NCBI GenBank assembly: GCA_016714005.1
Contig: JADJOA010000014.1
Location: 930,001 to 994,000, forward strand
DNA: 64,000 nt
Source: Bacteroidota bacterium
Lineage (GTDB): Bacteria > Bacteroidota > Bacteroidia > AKYH767-A > OLB10
Reading direction: 5' to 3'
The translations under genes and the position numbers were made by a program. Below are positions 42,708-51,766 of this stretch, piece after piece. Position 1 is the stretch's first letter; each line of letters begins with the position of its first letter. A model generated the notes under the pieces. It was given only the letters and a program-made list of their open reading frames with translations, did no database searches and had not been told where the DNA came from.

Positions 42708-44274
42708 ATGAAATTAATAAAACATTTTTTTTGTGGAATATCTCTTTTGTTTGGTTTGCCATTTACAGCATCTGCACAACCGGATCATTAGACAGCAGTT
42801 TTGATTTTGATGGGAAGGTGATAACAAGCGTAGGAAATAGTGATGTGAGAATTTTTGATGCAACTATTCAATATGATGGAAAGATTGTTGTCGCTGGTTC
42901 GTATGGAAGTTTAACAGCTTGTGATTTTATACTTGCAAAATATAAAGTAAATGGAAGTTTAGATTCTAGTTTCGGAAGCAACGGAGTTGTTATTGTAAGT
43001 TTTAGCAATAGCAGAGATGTAATTTGGTCATTAGTGTTACAACCTGACCAGAAAATTTTGGTTGCGGGTGAAACTGAAAATGCAAGTAAAGACTTTATAA
43101 TAGCCAGATATACTAATAACGGGGCACTTGATTCTACTTTTGGTATTAACGGAAAAGTAATTTTAGATTTTAATGGTAATTATGATTATGCTGAATCTGT
43201 TGTGATTGATACCATTAACCAAAAGATTTACGCAGGAGGCTTAAGTTCTCCTAGTATGGGAGCAAATGCAAAAATGGCACTGGCAAGATTAAATATTGAT
43301 GGCAGTTTAGACAACAGTTATAATGGAAATGGAAAGTTATTAATTGATTTACAAACATCTTCAAATGAAAAGATAAATTGTATATATGTTCAGACGGATG
43401 GTAAATTGTTGATTGCCGGGCACTCAAACCCAAGTGTTACGTTAATGACAATTATCAGGTTGGACACGCTTGGTCAATTTGATTCAACATTTTCTTCAAC
43501 GGGTATTTTTGTTGACAATAACATTAATTCTTCTGTTAATTCCATCGCTAATGATTATAATGGAAAAATTGTTGCCGGGGACTTGTTGGTGTGAGCAACA
43601 GTGCAGATTTTGCGATTTGGCGACTAAACAATAATGGAACTTTGGATAATACGTTTAATGGAACTGGATTTATTACAATTCCTTTCAATACTAACGCGAT
43701 AGATGCTATTTATAAAATAGGGTTACAGGCTGATAACAAAATTGTTGCCGCAGGCTCAACCGGAAATGCATTTGGAAGTTATAATTATGCGTTGGCACGG
43801 GTAGACTCAATGGGTATTTTAGATGGAGGTTTTGGCAACGGTGGAAAAGCAATTACCGATTTTACAGGAAGTGATGATTTGGCTTTTGCTATTGCAATAC
43901 AACCCGATTTAAAAATAGTAGCAGCCGGAGAAACATGGCAAAACGGCAAATGGAACTTTAGCCTTGCGCGGTACTTTAGCGGACTAAACGTGGGTGTGAT
44001 AGATGAGCCTGCTGAACATTTTGAACTAAGCGCCTACCCCAACCCGGCAAGTAATTATATAAACTTAAATTATGAATTAACCAACAATGCAACGGTAAGC
44101 ATAGCCGTGTACGATGTGATGGGTAAAAGAATAAAGAGCTATGTACATAATGAAACAAAAATAAAAGGAATGCAAGCGGAGGCACTTGCTGTGGATGATT
44201 TGAAGAAGGGAGTTTATATTTTGAGGATAGAAACGGATAGGGCGCAAAGGGGGGTGAGGTTTGTAAAGAATTAA
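42708..44274 (+). CDS. Delta-60-repeat secreted protein, copy 1, type A T9SS tail
   Basis: About 522 residues. The start ATG at 42708 gives a clean signal peptide (MKLIKHFFCGISLLFGLP, FTASAQ). One missing base near 42780 then leads into the delta-60 repeats, a propeller-like unit (GSLDSSFDFDGKV, NGSLDSSFGSNGVV, NGALDSTFGINGKV, DGSLDNSYNGNGKL, each with Q.DGKI..AG). The frame also breaks near 43585. The tail (FELSAYPNPASNYINLN, YDVMGKRIKSY, KKGVYILRI) is a sorting domain. The last 378 bp are almost identical to those of the next gene. Confidence 0.83.
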
Positions 44275-44285
44275 AGGAAATTACT

Positions 44286-45808
44286 TTGAGAAAAAATGTA
44301 TTAATAATGTTTTGCAGTTGTTTGTGCAGTGATGTGTTTGCACAAGCAGGTACATTAGACAGCAGTTTTGATTTTGATGGGAAGGTGATAACAAGTAGTA
44401 ATGCTGGCGGAGCCAGAATTTGGGATTTAATTGTTCAGTCTGACGGAAAGATAATTGCTGCTGGCGGATCAGGACCCATAGGTGTTTCAGATGTAATAGT
44501 AGCACGCTACAATAATGATGGCTCCATTGACAGTAGTTATGGTTTAAACGGAATATTTACCAACGATTTTGGCGGTTTTGATTTAATCCTCTCAGTAGAT
44601 ATGCAGGCTGACGGAAAAGTAATTGCAGTAGGAGAAGCTAATAATGGATTAACGCGAGATGTTTTGGTTATGAGATTGAATCAGAATGGCACACTTGATT
44701 CTACCTTTGGAACTAATGGAAGTACCATTATTAATGTGATTAATGTTGATGAATTTGCGTATGATGTTGAGTTGACATCCACAGAAAAAATAACCATATG
44801 CTTTCAGGTGGATTATGGATCCAGTGGAGACTGGGGTTTAATGCGATTAAATAATGATGGAAGCTATGACACATCCTTTAATAACACTGGGTACGGAATT
44901 TATACTATTGGAAACCCTGATCATGTTGACGGTATTGCTCTTCAAAATGATAATAAAATTGTGGGTGCTGGCAATCGTGAAGTAGTAAGATTTACAGAAG
45001 ACGGGATTTTGGATACTACGTTTAACAGTACAGGAGTAATTTTTGCCTCAGTAGGCGCATTGCCTTTAGCATTAAGTGAGGTTCTAATACAAAGTGATGG
45101 GAAAATAATAGTTGGAGGCTCTGTTGATGGAAATGCTTGGGGATTTTGTGATTGCCCGATATAATGTTGATGGAACGGTTGATAGCACGTTTAATAATAC
45201 AGGAAGCATTATTGTTTCGGCAGGTTATGCTGATCAGTTACATGGTATGAAGTTACAAAACGATGGAAAAATTGTAGCATCGGGTTATAGTTCAACGGCA
45301 ATGGGAGGACCTTATAACTATTTTTTAATTCGAGTAGATACCAATGGTGCCTTAGACAACACTTTTTGGAACCGGAGGCAAAGTGCTAACTGATTTTATT
45401 GGCAGTGATGACATTGCATTTGCTTTAGCCATACAACCCGATTTAAAAATAGTAGCAGCCGGAGAAACATGGCAAAACGGCAAATGGAACTTTAGCCTTG
45501 CGCGGTACTTTAGCGGACTAAACGTGGGTGTGATAGATGAGCCTGCTGAGCACTTTGAACTGAGCGCCTACCCCAACCCGGCAAGCAGTTATATAAACTT
45601 AAATTATGAATTAGCCAACAATGCAACGGTAAGCATAGCCGTGTATGATGTGATGGGTAAACGAATAAAAAGCTATGTACATAATGAAACAAAAATAAAA
45701 GGTATGCAAGCGGAGGCACTTGCTGTGGATGATTTGAAGAAGGGAGTTTATATTTTGAGGATAGAAACGGAGAGGGTGCAAAGGGGGGTGAGGTTTGTAA
45801 AGAATTGA
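44286..45808 (+). CDS. Delta-60-repeat secreted protein, copy 2, type A T9SS tail
   Basis: Tandem paralogue of the previous gene, 11 bp after it, about 508 residues. The apparent start is TTG at 44286 (RKNVLIMFCSCLCSD, VFAQ), and the signal peptide differs from that of copy 1. Repeats: GTLDSSFDFDGKV, DGSIDSSYGLNGIF, NGTLDSTFGTNGST, DGTVDSTFNNTGSI. Frame breaks near 45145 and 45368 are homopolymer-type. The first repeat and the C-terminal 126 residues match copy 1 closely; the middle has diverged. Confidence 0.83.
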
Positions 45809-45821
45809 AAAAAATAAAGCT

Positions 45822-46065
45822 ATGAGAAAAATTAAAATTATTTTAAACGCAGTTGTATTAGTTGCAATAGCACACATTGCTGATGCGCAGCAATTTAGAC
45901 AGTACTTATACTTACAGCTATAACTGTCAGGGTTGCGGTACATTTACAACTGTAACCACAGCGCCCGTGGATGTAGAAACGAGTGTGAGCATAAGCATCC
46001 TTGTCTCGGAAAACGCACCTTGCCTGGCTTCAGACAAGGACGAGTGCGATTTAATATTTATTTGA
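45822..46065 (+). CDS. Small secreted protein whose end is formed by repeat A
   Basis: Third reading frame of the cluster, about 81 residues after one frame correction near 45890. Signal peptide MRKIKIILNAVVLVAIAHIA-DAQ, then LDSTYTYSYNCQGCGTFTTV. From 45995 the frame enters repeat A, which encodes SILVSENAPCLASDKDECD, and stops inside the terminator T leader. It may be the stump of a larger cargo gene cut by repeat A, or a real short secreted protein. Confidence 0.5.
45995..46050. repeat. Repeat A, copy 3 (56 bp)
   Basis: Identical to copies 1 and 2, but here lying inside an open frame and fused directly on its right to terminator T copy 2, without the 22-bp flank seen at the other copies. 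Confidence 0.95.
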
Positions 46066-46066
46066 T

Positions 46067-46099
46067 AATCCCGTGCAGTGATGTGCGGGATTTTTTTTT
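46067..46099 (+). terminator. Terminator T, copy 2
   Basis: Same 11-bp stem (46067-46077 with 46082-46092, loop GTGA) and T run as at 41731, together with the same upstream TTTAATATTTATTTGAT. The two copies are part of a longer duplication. Confidence 0.9.
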
Positions 46100-46100
46100 G

Positions 46101-46192
46101 CCCCTGACCCCTAAAGGGGGACGCTTTGTTTTAACGGGGTGGGTGTGCGTAACCTGACAGGGGCGCAAGCGCACAAGCTTTGCTGGCGACCT
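46101..46192. repeat. Palindromic repeat B, copy 3, left part
   Basis: Matches copy 2 up to GCTGGCGACCT and then breaks off at the IS110 element. The left palindrome arm ACCTGACAG is at 46152-46160. Its partner CTGTCAGGT is found 1.6 kb away at 47804-47812. Confidence 0.9.
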
Positions 46193-46194
46193 TA

Positions 46195-46202
46195 TATGTT
46201 TG
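46195..46202 (+). promoter_or_regulatory. -7 element of a circle-junction promoter
   Basis: TATGTTTG matches TAnnTTTG at the very left end of the element. In the circular form (right end, CT, left end), the TTTG at 47784-47787 would lie 20 nt upstream, the spacing of Bacteroidota -33/-7 promoters. In the integrated form no TTTG lies at that distance. Confidence 0.55.
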
Positions 46203-46204
46203 AT

Positions 46205-46390
46205 TTTTCAAAGTTAAGTAACTTGGCACGATGAGAGGGAAGTGACCTTGGTGCACTGACACCGTCTGACAGTTTCCTCCTCATGTCAAGAAGAGTTAGC
46301 GGTATAACCTGGCACAAAGATGCCGCATAAATTATAAGGTTTAACGATGCTTGACTTTTTTATTTATTAACCCATTAATCAAACAAAAAT
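46205..46390 (+). ncRNA. Probable IS110 bridge RNA
   Basis: The left non-coding end folds by eye into two guide loops. Target loop: outer stem 46231-46241 with 46274-46284 (one mismatch), inner hairpin GGTG/CACC (46250-46263), left guide GTGACCT (46242-46248) and right guide CTGACAG (46266-46272). The left guide matches the left flank GCGACCT with one G-U pair; the right guide is exactly complementary to CTGTCAG. Donor loop: stem GTTA/TAAC (46295-46298, 46342-46345), inner hairpin GGCA/TGCC (46311-46324), left guide CGGTATAA (46300-46307) equal to the element's right end, and right guide TATAAG (46333-46338) complementary to CTTATA at its left end. The exact RNA ends are unknown. Confidence 0.75.
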
Positions 46391-46391
46391 A

Positions 46392-47655
46392 ATGGAAGCG
46401 TATTTAGGAATTGATGTAAGCAAGGGCTATGCCGACTTTACCTTGCTTGACAAAGAAAACAAGAGTTGGAAAAAGTATTTCAGTTAGATGATACATGCGG
46501 TGGTCATGATGCATTGAAAAACTGTTAAAGCAATTTACTTTACAACACAACATCAGCACCATGTACTGCGCGCAGAAAGCACCGGTGGTTTTGAAAACAA
46601 CTGGTATAACTGGCTAATTGTTTTGAAAAAGAATTACCAATAAAGGTAGCGACTAAACCCCAGTGGAGTAAAAAACAACGTAGCCGCTTCTTTAGAACGC
46701 AACGTTACCGATGCACTCAGCTCGCGTTATATTGCACAGTACATAATCAGCCATGCAGAAAAAGTAAAGTATGATGTGCCTGATAATATTTACAGTTCTT
46801 ACCGCAGCATGAGCAAACACATTGCACTGCTCAAAAAGCAAAACACGCAGCTTATTAACGAAATGAAAATGGTTTTGTACAGCACCTTTCCTGAACTGAT
46901 GCGCTATTGCAAACAGGGAATGCCTGCATGGGTATTGGATGTATTAAAAAAATATCCATCACCTGCTGCCATTGAAAAACTTAAAGTTGAACAACTCTCA
47001 AAAATTAAAAACGTAACGCACGATAAAGCGCTTTCCATTATCAACAAAGCAAAAAACAGCACCACATCACGCAACAACAGTGTGCAGGAGTTTTTAATAA
47101 AGAGCTTAGCAAAACAAATTGCCGATAAACAAGAGTTGATAGACGAACACAAAAATTACCTGGCAGATAATTGCAAAGGAGCAGAAGTAGATTTAATAGA
47201 CACCATTCCGGGCATTGCATCTTACAGTGCAGCAGCCATCATGATTGAGATTGAAAGCATCCATCGCTTTGCCACACCATCACACCTGGCATCATACTTT
47301 GGTTTGCATCCTGTAATGAAAGAAAGTGGCGATAAACAATTTGCTTACCGCATGAGCAAAAAAGGACGCTCCGGCATGCGCGCCTTGTTATACATGTGTG
47401 CACAAACCAGCGTGCTGCACGATGAACATTTAAAGAACATTTACCACCGCCACCGCAGCAAAGGCAAAAAATCACAAACAGGCAATTGGCGTAATTATGC
47501 ACAAAATGCTGCGTATGATATGGGGCGTACTCACCAGTACACAGCCCTACAATGCAACAACAGATAAAAACAATCAAACAAAAAAATTAAACAACAGCCC
47601 GACAATAAAAAGAAGAACTAAAAACAAAAAGAAGATATCAGGCATTAGATACTGA
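46392..47655 (+). CDS. IS110-family transposase (bridge recombinase)
   Basis: RNA-guided DNA recombinase with an N-terminal RuvC-like DEDD domain and a C-terminal Transposase_20 domain. Start MEAYLGIDVSKGYADFTLLD (first Asp), then STGGFENNWY (Glu) and ERNVTDALSSRYIAQYI. The C-terminal part has LIDTIPGIASYSAAAIMIEI, LASYFGLHPVMKESGDKQ and SKKGRSGMRALLYMCAQ, which carries the expected catalytic Ser. Frame breaks occur near 46480, 46515, 46550, 46610, 46660 and 47467. The corrected C-terminus (HKQAIGVIMHKMLRMIWGV) runs to 47655. Length about 420 residues. Confidence 0.88.
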
Positions 47656-47803
47656 TGCTCCCATCAGTAACATACAAAGCAAAAAAAGAAAGGCGCAATC
47701 CGAGCCCCAAGTCAGCAGTGCTGAACAAGTGCGGGATCATCAAATTGCACCAGTGTAAACTTATAAAATAGTTTACAATTTTATTTGCTTTTGTACGGTA
47801 TAA

Positions 47804-47820
47804 CTGTCAGGTGAAATTAC
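47804..47820. repeat. Palindromic repeat B, copy 3, right part
   Basis: CTGTCAGGTGAAATTA continues repeat B after the IS110 element, as in copy 2 (CTGTAAGGTGAAATTA) and copy 1. It contains the right palindrome arm and the CT core. Confidence 0.88.
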
Positions 47821-47864
47821 AGCTTCGCACCTACAGGGGTGGTGGGTTACAGAAAGTTACTTAT

Positions 47865-49810
47865 TTAGTCCTTTAAAAACTTGCAGGCAGTAATTGCATT
47901 AGCATTTTGTAACTGTACAAAATACAAGCCTGCGTTAAACTTACTTACATCAATAGCGATTTGATTTTGGTGGATGCCTATTTCTTTTTCCAATACTTCT
48001 TTGCCATAAGCATCAAAAACTTTTAGCCTGGCTGAAGCTGCACTTAGCTGTTGTTGAATATTAACTGTAACATGGTTTTTTGCCGGATTAGGATGAGCAT
48101 TAATATTAATTAATTGCTTTGTTATTTCCGTTACTCCCACAGTGCTGTCTATGGTAATGATATAGTCTTCGGTAGATCCTCCCAAAGGTTCGCAGGCTGT
48201 ATAATAACTTAGCCCGCCTGTTGCTCTCAATCTAACGCGCATGCCTGTTTGCCCGCTTGGAGAATTGGCGGGTACAGTAAAGTTAATTGAATAAGGCAAG
48301 CCATGAGGAAGTGAAGCTGCTGTTACTTTTTCGGTACTGTCAAAAACAATATCCTGATTATAATCTATATAAAAATCTAAGTTGCAGGTTTGTGTTTGGT
48401 CATTGTTTTGCGTTATATTAAGCGTGTAGGTATTACCCTGCTTTAAAGTAGTGGTAGCATTAGGGAACAACACAGGGTCTAAAAAACTGTAGTTATCATA
48501 AAAAACACCTGCATAAAGCGTATCGTGGCATCCATCGGTATAATTTAAGCCTGTGCCAGTAATATTAATATTAGCTATGTGGTATCCATTAAAGCCACAT
48601 CCACTGCCGGTGGGCGGGTAACAATAGCACATAGGGTGGGGTTAATCATTTCGTAAAACCAGGTCCATTGCGAAATGGAGCGGGTGTAACCGGTAGCCGC
48701 ACACGTTTGTTTGCACTGAAAATAAGTGCCGGTGGTGTGGTTTGCCAGCGAAGCCACGTAGTAATTGTTGGTAGCACCGGGTATGTCGGAATAAACACCA
48801 AAAAGCGAATCGGTTTTTTGCCATTGGAAAACCACGCCCGGTCCGCCTATGGGGTTGGGGATAGTGCCGGTGTACGATGGTAATAACAAAATGGTATCGG
48901 TGCAGGTAGGGCATAAAAGGCAGTAGTTTGCACTGTTAAAGCGTCCCACATTTGGCGTATCGCTTACAAATTTAACGGTACTGTTATCCGTTAATCCTCC
49001 ACAAGTAACAAGGCACTGGTAGTAAGTTGCAACGGGCTGCGTGTGGGTAACCGTATCGTAAACAGCACCGGGTATGTTTACAAACACATTGCCGGTGTTG
49101 CTGCTTTTATGCTGCCACTGGTAGGTTTGCCCTATGCCACGGCTTAAATCATCCAGCTTTAGTTTTACCTGCTCTCCGGCACATGCAAAACCCACATCGC
49201 TTACTGCTATGCCTGTATCGGGCGGGCTAAGGCATGGTATGCTGTCGGCTATTACTACGCTGTCTATTGCCCATTCTCCGATTACAGTTGCACGGGAAAT
49301 GTAACGAAATCTTACCTTAACATATGGAAATCCCAAGGCTTCATTAGTTATATCAAAAACACCTCTTTTTGAAGGGTGTCTATAATTTTCCAATGTAAAT
49401 AATTCCTGCCAGGTAAAACCGCTATCTGTAGTTAACTCCACTTTTTGCATAGAGTAATTGTAACTATTGCTGTTATTGAAGGAAGCTAATTCGCTGTAAC
49501 TCAAAAAAACTTTGTTGATACCAGTAGTATTGAAAAAAGGAGTAGTAAGATTACAGTCTAAATTAATAAGGGAAGAAGTACTCTCTATACGCGGGTAATA
49601 GTAATTACTATCAAAACCATTTCCTGGTTGCACCCAAGGTGTACCAGTAAATTGCCATCCCTTTAAAGGGGTAACCCCTGCACTGTCAATAGACCAACCG
49701 GGAGGTAATACGCCAACACTAAAATCCTCATTTAATAATATGGTTTGTGCCAAAGACTTATGCGCCATCAGCAAACACATGACCACTATGGTGTAAATTA
49801 CTTTTTTCAT
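47865..49810 (-). CDS. Secreted Ig-like/GEVED protein with type A T9SS tail
   Basis: About 648 residues. Signal peptide MKKVIYTIVVMCLLMAHKS-LAQ; a jellyroll-like N-terminal part (NEDFSVGVLPPGWSI, KVRFRYISRATVIGEWAID); Ig-like segments (YQWQHKSSNTGNVFVNIPGA, YYQCLVTCGG, VFQWQKTDSLFGVYSDIPGA). After a frame break near 48610 comes a GEVED domain (CNLDFYIDYNQDIVFDSTEK, GMRVRLRATG, GGSTEDYIITI) and the sorting tail (INAHPNPAKNHVTVNIQ, DAYGKEVLEKE, NAGLYFVQLQNA). Ligand unknown. It is the first gene right of the IS110 element. Confidence 0.82.
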
Positions 49811-49829
49811 GACAATAATAGTTATGTAG

Positions 49830-50010
49830 TTATTTAATGATTGTAATTTTTTTTGTTTTGCTATAATTTGAGCCCACTATACTCAAATAATAAACACCAG
49901 GAAGCACAGCTGCATTAAATGTAAACTGGTTTCCTTTAAATGTTTGCTGTAAAACCTGCCTGCCCTGCATATCGGTTAGGGTAAGGGTTTTAACATCAGA
50001 AGTTTTGTAT
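49830..50010 (-). pseudogene. Orphan T9SS sorting-tail fragment 1
   Basis: The reverse strand encodes a sorting-domain end (TLTLTDMQGRQVLQQTFKG, AAVLPGVYYLSIVGS, KTKKITIIK, stop) with no cargo body. It ends 19 bp beyond the start of the GEVED gene, so it is not that gene's own tail. Confidence 0.65.
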
Positions 50011-50014
50011 ATTT

Positions 50015-50270
50015 TTAGTTGATGATTAATTTTTTAGTGATTTTGTTATTATCAATTAATGCTTCAATAAAATAAATGCCTTTAGAAAGTTTATGTAAAT
50101 TTAAGGAGATTTTAGATTGAGGTATTTGAAAGTTTTGAAGTGAGGTGCCGAGAGGATTTTTAATGGAAATATTTGCTTCTGAATTTTCAGCATTATTTAT
50201 TTCAAGTATGAAAAAACGAAGTTTGGATTTGTATTATTGATATTGAAGGTTGGAGATTTTTATTGAATTC
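50015..50270 (-). pseudogene. Orphan T9SS sorting-tail fragment 2
   Basis: A second tail (NAENSEANISIKNPLGTSLQ, KISLNLHKLSKGIYFIEALI, KKLIIN, stop) lies head to tail behind fragment 1. The upstream part is frameshifted and fades out. No start or body is visible. Confidence 0.6.
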
Positions 50271-50311
50271 AATTTCTATTTCTTTAATGAAAGATGTTTG
50301 TTGACTTGTAG

Positions 50312-50469
50312 GATTTGTTTGGAAAAAGGTGGGCGAAGAATCTTTGTTTTTAAGTAAAGGGATGAATGTGCAAGAAAGAAAAACGAAGGGATTGAGAACC
50401 GGGCATTACATAGTAGATGCAGAAACAGGTAAGGGGTGCTTTGTTAAAAGAGTTTTTGTGGGTAAGTAA
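50312..50469 (+). pseudogene. Orphan T9SS sorting-tail fragment 3
   Basis: On the opposite strand, DLFGKKVGEESLFLSKG followed by LRTGHYIVDAETGKGCFVKR and VFVGK-stop reads as the last 50 residues of a sorting domain. Nothing before it can be read as cargo. Confidence 0.5.
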
Positions 50470-50772
50470 TATGTTGCATGCCTTTTAATTTTAAAAGAGT
50501 AAAATAAAAAACTGCGGTAACAGAGCCTAAACCCGATGGAGACCTGCAAGGTTGTGCGGTGGCGGTGCCGTGCACCGGGGCGACAGCGGGACAGAAGGTG
50601 ATTAGTGAATAAGAGGAGGTGTTTACTGAAAATTAATCTATGCCAAAGGGTGTTCCGTTTGAAACCCGCCCCGTGCATACATCGTAAAAACCCATTAAAT
50701 GAAAAGTTTGCATAAAAACTATTGCCTTTGATGTAACTTTTATTAATTTGCACCAAAACAGAACAGTATAGC
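50470..50772. other. Non-coding stretch with GC-rich patch
   Basis: No gene seen. Around 50555-50595 there is an unusually GC-rich patch with the palindrome GGTGC-CGT-GCACC. The rest is ordinary A/T-rich leader DNA. Confidence 0.5.
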
Positions 50773-51707
50773 ATGGAAGACCAGAATACAATGGATGCAG
50801 AAGTGGACCAACGTGAGGAGAACTCGCGCAAGGCGCTGGTAATGGTAATAATATCGGTTTTGATTGGTTTTAACGGTTTTTGCTGTGGCAGTTTTTTGAT
50901 AAGAAGGCACAGGTGGAGGAGGTGACGAAGACGCTGGAAACTACGAGTGCTGAGAGGGATGCATTGTCGGCAGAGTTGCAGCGGGTGAAATCGGAATATG
51001 ATAAGATTAATCAGGAGAACACGGGTTTGCTTGCACAGGTTTCGGCAAAGGATGAGGAGATAAAAGCAAAGATGGCTGAGATAAAAAAGCTGATAGACTC
51101 GGGCAATGCAGTGCAGTTGAGAAGGGCAAAAGAAGAACTGGCGCAGTTAAAGGCGCTGAGCCAGGGGTATGTGGCTGAGCTTGATTCTGTGAAATTGTTC
51201 AACAAATCATTAGCAGATCAAAATCTTTCTTTAAATACTACGCTTGCTGATGCCAATAGTAAACTCAATTCTTTGAAGCAGGAAAACTCATCGCTTGCGG
51301 GAAAGGTGGCAGTAGCATCTATGCTTAAAACCGGTAGCGTAACTGCATTAGGCGTGCGCTATAAAAACAATGGTAAAGAAATTGAAACACCAAAGGCGAA
51401 TGCAACGCAAAAAATAAAAACCTGCTTTAATGTTTTGGAAAATATTGTGGCATTGCCGGGAAATAAAGATGTGTATGTGAGAATTTTAGCACCTGATGGA
51501 TCGGTACTTACAACCGGTAGCGAAACTTTTATGGTGCTGGGGCAGGCTTCGCTTTACACGGTTAAGGAAACTTTTGAGTACAGCAATAAGGAAACCAATA
51601 TTTGTGTGTATTGGGAAAAAGGTTCGGAATATGTAAGCGGAACCTACACTGCCGAAATTTATTGTGAAGGAGCGCTGATAGGTAATACTTCTTTTGAGTT
51701 AAAGTAA
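50773..51707 (+). CDS. Membrane-anchored coiled-coil protein
   Basis: About 312 residues. Short charged N-terminus, one membrane helix (ALVMVIISVLIGFNGFLLW, joined by a frame correction near 50880), then a long coiled coil (about residues 45-165: ERDALSAELQRVKSEYDKIN, EIKAKMAEIKKLIDS, LADANSKLNSLKQENSS). The C-terminal domain looks like a beta sandwich (VYVRILAPDGSVLTTGSETF, NICVYWEKGSEYVSGTYTAE). Likely periplasmic. Proteins of this build are common in Bacteroidota, but I know no function. Confidence 0.75.
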
Positions 51708-51766
51708 ATCTGCCATTAACTTTTTTATTTTAGCCTGCAATCAAAATATTGTATTGCTTTTTATTG

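Larger units (their letters stand above)
46193..47803 (+). mobile_element. IS110-family insertion sequence
   Basis: A 1.6-kb element with one transposase gene, a 199-bp left non-coding end and a 148-bp right end. Boundaries are set by repeat B, which resumes at 47804 exactly where copies 1 and 2 continue. Both ends touch a CT dinucleotide (46191-46192 on the left, 47804-47805 on the right), as expected for a CT-core IS110/IS621-type recombination. No terminal inverted repeats are seen, as is usual in this family. The left end carries a probable bridge RNA. The transposase frame is broken, most likely by read errors. Confidence 0.88.

Noticed and set aside
41833..46050. Repeat A as integron attC sites with gene cassettes
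   Set aside because: I cannot find the paired RYYYAAC/GTTRRRY core sites at the ends, and there is no integron integrase in the window.
46392..47655. Programmed frameshifting in the IS110 transposase
   Set aside because: IS110 transposases are normally one frame, there are several breaks, and neighbouring housekeeping genes show the same indel type.
39646..47864. CRISPR array in the repeat-rich region
   Set aside because: The repeats are few, long, unevenly spaced and of several kinds; no regular repeat-spacer pattern and no cas gene is seen.
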